Below are positions 31,383 to 39,651 of a stretch of DNA of 50,522 bases, piece after piece. The position numbers were made by a program, and so were the translations under genes. The first letter of the stretch is position 1. Every line of letters starts with the position of its first letter. The notes beneath the pieces were generated by a model. That model saw nothing but the letters and a program-made list of their open reading frames with translations. It did no database searches and was not told the origin of the DNA. The stretch comes from Phycisphaerales bacterium. GTDB taxonomy: Bacteria; Planctomycetota; Phycisphaerae; Tepidisphaerales; Tepidisphaeraceae. Where the stretch lies: contig JADYZN010000053.1 in assembly GCA_020853095.1 (NCBI GenBank), forward strand, positions 1-50,522, in the 5' to 3' direction.

Positions 31383-32359
31383 ACGAACACCCGAAACAAA
31401 CGATCGGCCTGGCGGGACTGGGAATGATGGGTCGGGGAATCGCATCGTGTCTGCTGGGTCATGGGTTTGCGGTGCGGGCGTTTTCAGCCGATGCCAAAAC
31501 GTACGATGAGGCCAGGCGCGAAATCGAATCCAATTTGCGGGAATTGGTTGAAGGCCATGGCTTTTCGCCTTCGATCTTGGACGACTGGCACGAACGTTAT
31601 GTCGCGGTCGATTCGTTGCAACGGTTCGCCGAATGCGATTTTGTCATCGAATCCGTGGTCGAGGATTTGTCCATCAAGCGGTCGTTGTTTTCACGGCTGG
31701 AGGACATTCTTCAGCCGGGCGTGACGATCGCATCCAACACATCCGGCCTGTCGATCACCAGATTGCAGCAATCCATGAAGGATCCCGGCCGATTGATCGG
31801 GATGCACTGGGCGGATCCTTCACACATCACGCGATTTAAGGAGCTGGTTCGCGGCGAACGGACCTCGGATGCCGCGTATGCGGCGGCGGCCGCCTTGTGC
31901 CGGTCCTGCGGCAAAGACCCTTCGCTGGTCCGCCGGGATATCGAAGGATTCATCGTCAACCGACTGGGATACGCGATGTATCGCGAGGCGCTGCACCTGC
32001 TGGAGAGCGGCGTCGCGGATGCCGCGACGATTGATGAGGCATTCCGAAACGCCCTGGGATTGTGGGCGGGGGTCGCCGGGCCGTTTCGGGCGATGGATTA
32101 TTTTGGATTCAAAACCTGCGTCAAAGTGATGGAGACAATCTTCCCGACGTTGTCCAACATGCCCGGCCCACCGGTCGGCCTCCATCAAATGCTTGATGAG
32201 GGCGCCGGGGGCATGGCCAACGGCAAGGGGTTTTATTCCTATACCCCGTCGGAGTCGGCCCGCTGGAAAGACATTTTTCGTCGGCACGCCCGGCAAATCA
32301 CGCAGTTGCAGGATTCACATTTTCCACGTTCGGCCCCACCGGAGAAACCATCACCATGA
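31379..32359 (+). CDS. 3-hydroxyacyl-CoA dehydrogenase-like NAD-dependent hydroxyacid dehydrogenase
   Basis: The 326-residue protein has the N-terminal NAD domain with GLAGLGMMGRG, then CDFVIESVVEDLSIKRSLF (the classic E-S-V-x-E block), SNTSGLSI, and GMHWADPSH where fatty-acid enzymes have GMHFFNP, followed by the C-terminal helical domain with DIEGFIVNRLGYAM. The changed HWADP suggests a substrate other than a CoA thioester, as in carnitine or L-gulonate (lambda-crystallin type) dehydrogenases. The start at 31379 gives the usual ATGA overlap with the preceding gene. The C-terminal 20 residues are Pro-rich. Confidence 0.88.
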   Translation: MNEHPKQTIGLAGLGMMGRGIASCLLGHGFAVRAFSADAKTYDEARREIESNLRELVEGHGFSPSILDDWHERYVAVDSLQRFAECDFVIESVVEDLSIKRSLFSRLEDILQPGVTIASNTSGLSITRLQQSMKDPGRLIGMHWADPSHITRFKELVRGERTSDAAYAAAAALCRSCGKDPSLVRRDIEGFIVNRLGYAMYREALHLLESGVADAATIDEAFRNALGLWAGVAGPFRAMDYFGFKTCVKVMETIFPTLSNMPGPPVGLHQMLDEGAGGMANGKGFYSYTPSESARWKDIFRRHARQITQLQDSHFPRSAPPEKPSP

Positions 32360-33450
32360 TTCCCATTATCGATTCCCACATTGATCTGTCCTGGAGCGCG
32401 CTGTCGTTCAACCGCGACCTGACCGAACCGCTGGACACTCAGCGCGATCGGGAACGGCGGATGACCGATCATCCCAGCCGAGGCAAGGGGACGGTCAGTC
32501 TGCCGGAAATGCGGCGGGGGCGGGTCGCCATGTGCCTGGCGACGCTGCTAGTGCGGGCCAAACGGGAGGTTTGTCCGCCTGGCGGGTTTTGGCGGTTCGA
32601 TCTGGACACCGCCACGCAGGACCACGCCCACGCCATCGCACGGGGCCAGTTGGATTATTACCACACCCTCAGCGCCCGCGGCGAGATGCGGCCGATCCGC
32701 ACGCAGGGCGAGCTGGATCACCACTGGCGACAGTGGGAATCGGCCGGCGACGCGGTGGATCGCCTTCCGATCGGGTTTATCCTGGCGATGGAGGGGGCCG
32801 ATCCGATCCTGCATCCGGAGGAAGTTCCCATCTGGTGGGACTTGGGATTGCGCAGCGTGGGCCTGGCACATTACGGCCCGAGCCATTACGCCGTCGGCAC
32901 CGGAGATTCCGGCCCCTTGACGGCCGATGGCGTCAAATTGCTTGGCCAATTCGAAAAAGTGGGCATGATCCTCGACCTCACCCACAGCAGCGACATCAGT
33001 TTTTTCCAGGCGATGGACCACTTCAACGGCCCGGTGATGGCCAGCCATAACAACTGCCGGGCGCTGGTTCCCGGCGACCGCCAGTTTTCCGATGAGCAGT
33101 TGAAGATGCTGATCGGCCGCGGCGCCGTCATCGGTGCGGTCTGCGATGCGTGGATGCTTTATCCGAATTACATCCCCGGCAAGATGCCGCGCAACGTGGT
33201 CGGCCTCGACGCCGTCGCCGACCAGATCGATCACGTCTGCCAACTGGCCGGCAACTGCCGGCATGCGGCCATCGGTTCGGACCTCGATGGCGGTTTTGGC
33301 ACCAACCAGACGCCCGATGGGCTGGAGACGATCTTTGATTTGCAGAAGCTGGAGTCCATCCTCGCCGGCCGGGGGTATTCATCGGCCGACGTTCAAGCCA
33401 TTTTTCACGGCAACTGGCTGAACTTTTTTCGGCGGCATCTGCCCAGGTGA
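32356..33450 (+). CDS. membrane dipeptidase (renal dipeptidase, peptidase family M19)
   Basis: The 364-residue zinc hydrolase of family M19 has ligands at IDSHIDL (H8, D10), LAMEGADP (bridging Glu), LDLTHSS and ASHNNCRALV, with the late GSDLDGGFG aspartate and the HGNWLNFF end. M19 enzymes cleave dipeptides and many accept D-amino acids at the C-terminal position. No signal peptide or lipid anchor is seen, so it should be cytoplasmic. It is the last gene of the operon, coupled by ATGA. Together with a D-threonine-aldolase-like enzyme this suggests use of dipeptides containing a D-hydroxy amino acid. Confidence 0.9.
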   Translation: MIPIIDSHIDLSWSALSFNRDLTEPLDTQRDRERRMTDHPSRGKGTVSLPEMRRGRVAMCLATLLVRAKREVCPPGGFWRFDLDTATQDHAHAIARGQLDYYHTLSARGEMRPIRTQGELDHHWRQWESAGDAVDRLPIGFILAMEGADPILHPEEVPIWWDLGLRSVGLAHYGPSHYAVGTGDSGPLTADGVKLLGQFEKVGMILDLTHSSDISFFQAMDHFNGPVMASHNNCRALVPGDRQFSDEQLKMLIGRGAVIGAVCDAWMLYPNYIPGKMPRNVVGLDAVADQIDHVCQLAGNCRHAAIGSDLDGGFGTNQTPDGLETIFDLQKLESILAGRGYSSADVQAIFHGNWLNFFRRHLPR

Positions 33451-33470
33451 AAAACCGCCACGGCCGGGGT

Positions 33471-34331
33471 TTATTCCCCGCCCGCGTGATTGGACGTGTG
33501 ATTGGGCCGGGCATCGTCGGCGTCGTAGGGATGGTCGGCGTTTTCGCCTTGAACTTCGATCCGTTCCATCGACAGCGCCCTTCCGGTTTCCGGGTCGATC
33601 TCGGCCAGCGCGCCGCACAGACGAACATCCCCCGTCGCCACGTCAAAGGACTGCGGCATGGAGGTGGTCATGTGACGGAGGATTCGATCTTTTCGTCTGC
33701 CCAGCACCGAATCGTATGGGCCGCACATCCCCAGGTCGGTGATGTAGGCGCTGCCGCCGGAAAGGACCCTGGCGTCGGCGGTGGGGATGTGGGTGTGGGT
33801 GCCGACGATCATCGAACAGCGGCCATCCAGCCAGTGGCCCATGGCCACTTTTTCGCTGGTGGCCTCGGCGTGCATGTCGCAGACACAGACCCGCACCGAT
33901 TTGGGGATCTGACCCAGGATGCGGTCGGCCGCCGCGAACGGGTCATCGGAGGGCATGTTCATGTAAATCCGCCCCAGCAGGCAGAAGACCCCCACCGTCA
34001 CGCCCGAATTGGTGGTGACGGTGGTGAAGGCCCGGCCGGAGGCGTGCGTCGACAGATTGGCCGGACGCAAAAGCCGTTCGCTGTTGCCCATCGTCGAGAA
34101 GATGTCCACCTTGCGGTAGACGTGGTCCCCCAGCGTCACCACATCCACGCCATAGGAGCGTAATTTGGTGAACAAATTGGCCGTGATGCCGCTGCCGCCG
34201 GCGATGTTTTCGGCGTTGGCCACGACCAGGTCGATCTGTCGTTGGCGCACCAGTTCCGCCAGCCGCTGATGAACCACCTGTCGGCCCGGCCGGCCAACGA
34301 TGTCTCCCAAACACAGGATTCGCAATGCCAT
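33471..34331 (-). CDS. YmdB-type metallophosphoesterase (TIGR00282 family)
   Basis: The 286-residue protein matches the YmdB/DR1281 family of calcineurin-like phosphodiesterases, which hydrolyse 2',3'-cyclic nucleotides and influence RNA turnover and biofilm choice. Blocks: ILCLGDIVGRPGR, VVANAENIAGG, VVTLGDHVYR, DMHAEATSEK and IVGTHTHIPTADARVL with metal-binding Asp/His/Asn, then ITDLGMCGPYDSVLG. I start at MALRILCLG (ATG 34331); a longer open frame overlaps the divergent lpxB and is unlike the family. The C-terminal tail (about 265-286) is His/Asp/Asn-rich and variable. Confidence 0.93.
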   Translation of the reverse strand: MALRILCLGDIVGRPGRQVVHQRLAELVRQRQIDLVVANAENIAGGSGITANLFTKLRSYGVDVVTLGDHVYRKVDIFSTMGNSERLLRPANLSTHASGRAFTTVTTNSGVTVGVFCLLGRIYMNMPSDDPFAAADRILGQIPKSVRVCVCDMHAEATSEKVAMGHWLDGRCSMIVGTHTHIPTADARVLSGGSAYITDLGMCGPYDSVLGRRKDRILRHMTTSMPQSFDVATGDVRLCGALAEIDPETGRALSMERIEVQGENADHPYDADDARPNHTSNHAGGE

Positions 34332-34416
34332 CTTGGCCGCAAAGTATAGCGGCCCGCCAAAGAATCCAAAACGAATCGTCTTGACTTCCATTCGCCACCG
34401 GATTGCACTACCGCCC

Positions 34417-35562
34417 ATGCCGGGTCGAATCTTCATCACGGTGGCCGAACCCAGCGGCGACCTGCACGCGGCCGAGCTGGTCAAAAGCCTTCGCGCCCTC
34501 GACCCGCAACTGCTCTTTGAAGGGCACGGCGGACCGCACCTTCGACAGGCCGGTGTCGTCATTCACCGCGACACCACCACCCGCGCCGCCATGGGGCCGC
34601 AGGCCGCCGGCCGGGCGTTGGAGATGGTTCGGCTGCTGCGCTGGACGGGCCGGCATCTGCGAAACAACCCGGCCGACCTGCACATCTGCGTCGATTCGTG
34701 GTCGATCAACTGGCACTTCGCCAAACTGGCCAAAAAGCTCGGCACGCCGGTCCTCTATTACATCGCCCCGCAGACCTGGGCCTCGCGGCCGGGCCGGTTG
34801 AAAAAACTGCGGCGATGGGTGGATCGGGTGGCGTGCATCCTGCCGTTTGAGGAGGAATATTTCCGCCGGCACGACATCCCGGCCACCTTCGTCGGCCACC
34901 CGCTGTTTGATGAGCTGCCCCCACACCGCGATGGGCCGGCCGGGCCGCGATTTCCCGACCGCCCGCCGGTGATCGGGTTGCTGTGCGGTTCACGAAAATC
35001 GGTGGTGGTTCACAATTTCCCCCGCCTGCTGGAGGTGGCCCGGCAAATCGCCGCTCAATTCCCGCAGGCCCGCTTCATCGCCCCCACCACCCCAACCACC
35101 ACCCCGATCGTTCATCAACTGTCGGCCGGTTTTCCATCCCTGGAGATCCGCCCCGATGACTTCAACGACACCGTGGCCAGTTGTGACCTGTGCCTGACCG
35201 TCTCCGGAACCGCCGCCTTGCAGACCGCGGCCTTCGGCACGCCGATGGTGGTGGTCTATCACGTCAATTGGCTGCTGTGGCACCTGATCGGTCGGTGGGT
35301 GGTCAACACGCGAACCTATTCACTGGTCAATTTATTGTCCGACCACCACGAACATCTGGTCCCGGAATTCATCCCCTGGCATGGATCCACCGAACCGGTG
35401 GCCCGCTGCGCGATCGACCTGCTTGAACACCCCGACAAACTGCGCCTGCAACGCCAACGCCTCGGCCACCTGATCGACTCATTGGACCGCCCCGGCGCCT
35501 CGGCCAACACCGCCCGTTTGGCAATGTCAATGCTCCCCCCTCTCCCCTCCCCGCGGCCATGA
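34417..35562 (+). CDS. lpxB: lipid-A-disaccharide synthase
   Basis: The 381-residue GT19 glycosyltransferase joins UDP-2,3-diacylglucosamine and lipid X to the lipid A disaccharide at the inner membrane. Family blocks: ITVAEPSGDLHAAELV at the start, the substrate-domain GPQAAGRALEM, CVDSWSINWHFAK, YYIAPQTWASRPGRLKKL, CILPFEEEYF, VGHPLFDE, LLCGSRKSVV and TVSGTAALQTAAFGTPMVVVY. Motifs are complete and the length is standard. The start at MPGRIFITV (34417) fits the family. No other lpx gene is nearby. Its presence supports a Gram-negative, lipid-A-making envelope. Confidence 0.94.
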   Translation: MPGRIFITVAEPSGDLHAAELVKSLRALDPQLLFEGHGGPHLRQAGVVIHRDTTTRAAMGPQAAGRALEMVRLLRWTGRHLRNNPADLHICVDSWSINWHFAKLAKKLGTPVLYYIAPQTWASRPGRLKKLRRWVDRVACILPFEEEYFRRHDIPATFVGHPLFDELPPHRDGPAGPRFPDRPPVIGLLCGSRKSVVVHNFPRLLEVARQIAAQFPQARFIAPTTPTTTPIVHQLSAGFPSLEIRPDDFNDTVASCDLCLTVSGTAALQTAAFGTPMVVVYHVNWLLWHLIGRWVVNTRTYSLVNLLSDHHEHLVPEFIPWHGSTEPVARCAIDLLEHPDKLRLQRQRLGHLIDSLDRPGASANTARLAMSMLPPLPSPRP

Positions 35563-35602
35563 CCCCCGCCCCCATTGCTCCCCCTGCTCCCCCTCACCCG
35601 GC

Positions 35603-36151
35603 CTACTTGTTGTGAAACCCCTTTCGGCGCTGCCGGCTGTATCGGCTGAGGGCATCCTCGATGATCGGAAAGGCCGCCTTGGCGGGCTGAATCTCGTTCA
35701 CCTCGACCGCCTTGCCCTCCAGTTGTTTGTAATCCTGGAAAAACCGCCGCAGCATCGTCAGCCGGTGCGGGGGCATCTCGGCCGCCTCGCGATAGGAGTT
35801 GAATTCGGGGTCCTCGGTGGCGATGGCGATGATCTTGTGATCCTTCTTGCCCATGTCCAGCATCGTCATCAGCCCGATGGTGCGGGCCGAGATCAACGTC
35901 AACGGCACCACCGTCTCCTGACAAAAGACCAGCACATCCAGCGGATCATCATCCTCCGCCAGCGTCTGGGGGATAAACCCGTAATTGGCCGGATAAAACA
36001 CGGCCGAAAACAGCACCCGGTCCAGCTTGATCAACCCGCTCTGCTTGTCCAGCTCGTATTTGACGCTGGACCCGAACGGAATCTCGATGATCGCCGAAAA
36101 TTCCTGCGGAATGTTGGCGCCGGGGGTGACATCGTGCCAGGGATGAATCAT
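35603..36151 (-). CDS. ppa: inorganic pyrophosphatase, family I
   Basis: The 182-residue soluble enzyme hydrolyses pyrophosphate to phosphate. Catalytic pattern: EIPFGSSVKYELDK, FYPANYGFIPQT (active-site Tyr), and the Mg-binding signature DDDPLDVLV. Then GKKDHKIIAIATEDPEF and the C-terminal DYKQLEGKAVEV with the conserved Lys. Start at MIHPWHDVTPG (ATG 36151); the frame is open a further 96 codons upstream but that would run antisense through the tRNA-Gly gene. Converges with lpxB. Confidence 0.95.
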   Translation of the reverse strand: MIHPWHDVTPGANIPQEFSAIIEIPFGSSVKYELDKQSGLIKLDRVLFSAVFYPANYGFIPQTLAEDDDPLDVLVFCQETVVPLTLISARTIGLMTMLDMGKKDHKIIAIATEDPEFNSYREAAEMPPHRLTMLRRFFQDYKQLEGKAVEVNEIQPAKAAFPIIEDALSRYSRQRRKGFHNK

Positions 36152-36268
36152 GTCTGTGCCATGGGGTAAAAACTTCAACCAATTCAAAACAACCGACCCC
36201 CCGATTGTACCGCCCGCCCACTGGTACTCAAACCACCGGCCGGATACAATCCCCTCCATTCGTACGAT

Positions 36269-36340
36269 GCGGGCGTAATTCAGTGGTAGAATGCAGCCTT
36301 CCCAAGGCTGACGTCGTGGGTTCGAATCCCATCGCCCGCT
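36269..36340 (+). tRNA. tRNA-Gly (anticodon CCC)
   Basis: Acceptor stem GCGGGCG (36269-36275) pairs with CGCCCGC (36333-36339); D-arm TTCAGTGGTAGAA; anticodon arm CAGCC-TTCCCAA-GGCTG gives anticodon CCC; T-arm GTGGG-TTCGAAT-CCCAT; discriminator base T at 36340. The 3' CCA is not encoded. Reads GGG codons. Confidence 0.97.
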
Positions 36341-36405
36341 TTCCCCCTTTTCCCCCTCCGCTCCCACTCGCCCTCCCCGCTTCGGTGCGGGGATGAAGAA
36401 CATAT

Positions 36406-36517
36406 GCCACAGAGCCACAAAGATCACGGAGAAGAACAATCAAAATATAAAAATTGAATGTTCTGGTTTCCCACCCCCTTCTCTTTCTGATCTCCGTGCA
36501 CTCCGTGTCTCCGTGGC
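36406..36517. repeat. 112-bp intergenic element with 27-bp imperfect terminal inverted repeats
   Basis: Left end 36406-36432 (GCCACAGAGCCACAAAGATC and on to ACGGAGA) and the reverse complement of the right end 36491-36517 (GCCACGGAGACACGGAGTGC and on to ACGGAGA) agree at about 22 of 27 positions. An inner AGAACA/TGTTCT pair lies within. Repeats of this CACAGAG/CACGGAG type are scattered between genes in planctomycetes and verrucomicrobia by my recollection; it looks like a non-autonomous or REPIN-like element. No coding frame. Confidence 0.65.
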
Positions 36518-36602
36518 GCATTGATTTGCGGGCGACCGGGAACCGGGGCGCGGTGGGAACCCAATCACAGGTGGATCGCCCTTCCATCGGCGACGCCGGC
36601 GG

Positions 36603-37415
36603 CTAGTCGGCATTTGTTGAAGCGCCCAGGTGATTGGATATTGTCGCGGCGGCCATCACCAGCATCTCGCGGACATCTTCAACGGGTGTTCTTCGCGCCT
36701 TCAGGACGATGACCGGCGTCGCAAGAACGGCGATGGCCGATCCGGAGGGGTCCAGGATGGGCGCTGTGATGCCGATGATCCCCTCAACCTCCGAACTGGG
36801 GCCTTGCCAGTGATCCTGAAGGCGGATGGTTTTCATGATGTCATCCAAATCATCGGGAATAGGTGCATCCGAATGCGCTGAGCGCCATTCCCGGATCCAT
36901 CTTTCCCGGTCCTCGGCCGATTGATGGGCCAGCAGCAGCAGCCCCGACACGGATTCGAACAGCGGCAGCATTCTCCCCAGCCGAACGGAAAACCCGATGA
37001 AATCCGGGCTGTCGACGTTCGCGATCACCAGGATGCCGTGACGATGCTTGATGCCAAGGTGGCATGATTCATTCGAATCATGGGCAAATCGGCGCATGAT
37101 GGGCAATGCCAGGTCCAGCAAACGCTTGGTGGGCGGATGCTGGTGGGACAACTCGAACATCCGGGCCGTCAGACGATATAAATCTCCGGGGCGATCCCGT
37201 TGCACGTATCCACGCTGCTCGAGGCAATCGAGCATCCGGTAGATTTCCCCCGGCGAGCGATTCAACTCCCGCGCGATCATCGCCTGGTTGACCGCGCTGT
37301 CATATCGGGCCAGAAGCTCCAGGATGTCCAGGCCTTTCTCCAGCGCCGGCGCGCGATATCGACTGGTCGCCTGATGCGTGGGCTTGGTCGTCGTTTTTGC
37401 CGTGTTTTTATCCAT
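36603..37415 (-). CDS. IclR family transcriptional regulator
   Basis: The 270-residue protein has a winged helix-turn-helix at about 22-85 (ALEKGLDILELLAR, NQAMIARELNRSPGEIYRML, LEQRGYVQRD) and a C-terminal IclR effector domain (about 95-265: HLGIKHRHGILVIANVDSP, SVSGLLLLAHQS, ITAPILDPSGSAIAVLATP). IclR proteins sense small carboxylates or sugar acids. The start at MDKNTAKTT (ATG 37415) is the best of the Met codons; an extension to 37478 is unlike. It ends the minus-strand sugar-acid gene set and is the likely local regulator of the divergent locus. Confidence 0.92.
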   Translation of the reverse strand: MDKNTAKTTTKPTHQATSRYRAPALEKGLDILELLARYDSAVNQAMIARELNRSPGEIYRMLDCLEQRGYVQRDRPGDLYRLTARMFELSHQHPPTKRLLDLALPIMRRFAHDSNESCHLGIKHRHGILVIANVDSPDFIGFSVRLGRMLPLFESVSGLLLLAHQSAEDRERWIREWRSAHSDAPIPDDLDDIMKTIRLQDHWQGPSSEVEGIIGITAPILDPSGSAIAVLATPVIVLKARRTPVEDVREMLVMAAATISNHLGASTNAD

Positions 37416-37580
37416 GATCGTGCAATCTCGATTGTCGCGTCGGGATGGACCCGGCTGAACCTTCCCGCAAGATGTCACCGGGTATCCCTGTCCGTGACAT
37501 CATACCGCATCATGGCGCCAAAATGCACGCATTGTCCACGACCGCCGTCATGGACGTCGAATCCGAACGCCGGCCACCGC

Positions 37581-38390
37581 TCAGTCGCGACAGAACCGCT
37601 GGGCATCGGAACCCTTGTACATCTGGTAACCACCATCAACCGGAATGATGGCCCCCGTGATGAATTCGGCCAGGTCGCTGGCGAGGAACACCGCCATGTT
37701 GGCCACGTCTTCCGGCCGGCCAAGCCGCCGCGTCAGGTGATATCCTTCCACCGCCTTCACGGCGGCGGGGTTGTCGTCGAACCACTTTTTCTGCACGTCC
37801 GTGATCACGTAACCGGGGCTGATGCAATTGATGCGGATGCCTTTTTTGCCATAGTTGACCGCCATGGATTTCGTCAGCGAGATGACGCCGCCCTTGGCCG
37901 CGGTGTAGCTGTCAAAGCCGCCTTCCGGAAGAATGGCATCGCAACTGCTCACGTTGAGGATGACGCCCCGCCCGTGCTCCAGCATGGTGGGAACGCACGC
38001 CTTGGAGCAAAGATAGACCCCTTTGAGCGTGATGTCGATCTGTCGATCCCACACGTGTTCATCCAGCTCGTGGGCGGCCCTGTCCTTTTCGTTGCACAAT
38101 CGCGTCGCGGCGGCGTTGTTGTAAAGAACGTCGATTCGCCCCCACGTCCGCAGGGCGACTTCGACCATCGAACGGACATCGGCCCAATTGGAAACGTCGC
38201 AGTGCGCAAAGGCCGCATCGCCGCCGGCCTGGCGAATCAGTTCCATCGTGTCATGGCCCCGCTCATCGTCAACATCCGCCACGAGGACCTTGGCGCCGTG
38301 CCGCGCGAACAACACGGCCGCCGCGCGGCCCATGCCCATGGCGGACCCGGAAATCACGGCAACCCGATCCTTCAACAGCTCGTTCCACAT
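37581..38390 (-). CDS. short-chain dehydrogenase/reductase (SDR), classical type
   Basis: The 269-residue oxidoreductase has the cofactor loop SGSAMGMG (TGxxxGxG position), DVSNW, the NNAA block at 91-94, catalytic Ser in NVSSC, Y162-x3-K166 (SYTAAKGG) and the PGYVITD end, with C-terminal PVDGGYQMYKG. D40-D42 after the second strand favours NAD over NADP. AAGGA upstream of the ATG at 38390 decides between two close starts. In this set it may oxidise or reduce a sugar acid or ketouronate, as KduD does, but no substrate motif is visible. Confidence 0.9.
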   Translation of the reverse strand: MWNELLKDRVAVISGSAMGMGRAAAVLFARHGAKVLVADVDDERGHDTMELIRQAGGDAAFAHCDVSNWADVRSMVEVALRTWGRIDVLYNNAAATRLCNEKDRAAHELDEHVWDRQIDITLKGVYLCSKACVPTMLEHGRGVILNVSSCDAILPEGGFDSYTAAKGGVISLTKSMAVNYGKKGIRINCISPGYVITDVQKKWFDDNPAAVKAVEGYHLTRRLGRPEDVANMAVFLASDLAEFITGAIIPVDGGYQMYKGSDAQRFCRD

Positions 38391-38451
38391 CGCCATCCTT
38401 TGAATGGACGTCTCGGCTGGCACCTGATCGCAGTTGGGAAAGCCTGTTCGA

Positions 38452-39648
38452 CTAACCCAGCGTGGCCGCCGGCGTGCCCAGCCCCGTACCCATGATTTTA
38501 ACCGCATTTGGATTGACGATCACCTGTGCACGACGTGTCGGCCTGAGCTGGAGAAACCGGGAACATGCGACCAGAAACGGACCCTGTCCCCACGGCACGA
38601 CTCCACCACGAGGCATGTTGCAGTAATGTTCCGCGCGTCGGCTGGGAAACGTCTCAAAGGACACCCCATCCACCAACCCACTTTCGCGCACATGACGCCA
38701 CATGGCCCGCCAGGCTTTCTCGGCCACCGCGAGATATGATTTGTCGATCCATCCCCGGCTGATCGCCAGGGTGAACCCCGCGATGACGAACGCGGCCACC
38801 GATGACTCCAGGTACGAGTCCGGCCGGTCCAGGACCGTATACCAGTCTCCGGATTTATCCTGCAGCTCAGCCAGCCGTTTCACCTGCTGGTTCAACAGAT
38901 CCTTCAACTGGATGAACTCCGCCCGGTGCGGCGGTATATGCTGCAATGTCTCCACGAGGCCAAGAAGACCCCACCCGTTGCCCCTCCCCCACAGGATGCC
39001 GTTGCGCTGCTCGATGGCCTCAATCCAGAAGTGATGAAACAACTGGTGAGCCGGATCCCAAAGCAATTGAATCTGCGGCACGATCGTCTGGAGGCATTGT
39101 TCGAGATACCGCTCTTCTTTTGTTACGGCATACAACGAGGCGAGAAACGGACCCTGGAAATGAACGCTGTCCACAAAAACGCAGGCGCCGGCGTTTTCCG
39201 TCGCCATGGACTTTCGTCGCTGTTCGGCCCGCTCGGAATACTGGGGATGATCGACCGGAAGCTCCGGTGGAAGCTCCAGGTGCGCATCATCATAGTGAAT
39301 CGGACATCCGTTCTTTGATCGGCGAAACGTCTGAAGATAATCGGCGAAATCCCTCGCGGCTTCCAGCAGCGCGGGATCCCCCGTGCGCTGATGGCATCGA
39401 ACCAGGGCGACGCCCGCGGCCGTGTGGTCAAACTTGCTGCGATATTCGATCCTCGAAATCCAGCCCTTGAACAGACCGTGGACGTAACCGAGATATTTCT
39501 GGTTGCCCGTCAGGTCGGTCGCGTCAAGCAAACCTTCCAATCCGATTCCATCTCCCCAGAACCACATTTTCCACCGGTAATCGGTGAGCATGTCCGCGGC
39601 ACGGGCGATGGTGGCAAGCATCATCTGTCGGGGTGGTATCGAGTGCAT
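38452..39648 (-). CDS. glycoside hydrolase family 88/105-like unsaturated uronyl hydrolase
   Basis: The 398-residue protein is an (alpha/alpha)6 six-hairpin glycosidase-like protein. The blocks WFWGDGIGLEGL, FDHTAAGVALV, CVFVDSVHFQGPFLA, ILWGRGNGWGLLG, SYLESSVAAFVIAG and PWGQGPFLVACSRF match GH88/GH105, which hydrolyse the unsaturated glucuronyl or galacturonyl unit left by polysaccharide lyases through hydration of its double bond. GH105 (YteR/YesR) is the closer match from the WGRGNGW and PWGQGP motifs. No signal peptide, so it would work in the cytoplasm on imported oligosaccharides. It starts 3 bases after the lactonase-like gene stop and is cotranscribed with it. Confidence 0.85.
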   Translation of the reverse strand: MHSIPPRQMMLATIARAADMLTDYRWKMWFWGDGIGLEGLLDATDLTGNQKYLGYVHGLFKGWISRIEYRSKFDHTAAGVALVRCHQRTGDPALLEAARDFADYLQTFRRSKNGCPIHYDDAHLELPPELPVDHPQYSERAEQRRKSMATENAGACVFVDSVHFQGPFLASLYAVTKEERYLEQCLQTIVPQIQLLWDPAHQLFHHFWIEAIEQRNGILWGRGNGWGLLGLVETLQHIPPHRAEFIQLKDLLNQQVKRLAELQDKSGDWYTVLDRPDSYLESSVAAFVIAGFTLAISRGWIDKSYLAVAEKAWRAMWRHVRESGLVDGVSFETFPSRRAEHYCNMPRGGVVPWGQGPFLVACSRFLQLRPTRRAQVIVNPNAVKIMGTGLGTPAATLG

Positions 39649-39651
39649 AAA

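Noticed and set aside
36152-36439. N-terminal extension of the pyrophosphatase frame
   Set aside because: It would run antisense through the tRNA-Gly gene and has no family similarity; the enzyme is complete from 36151.
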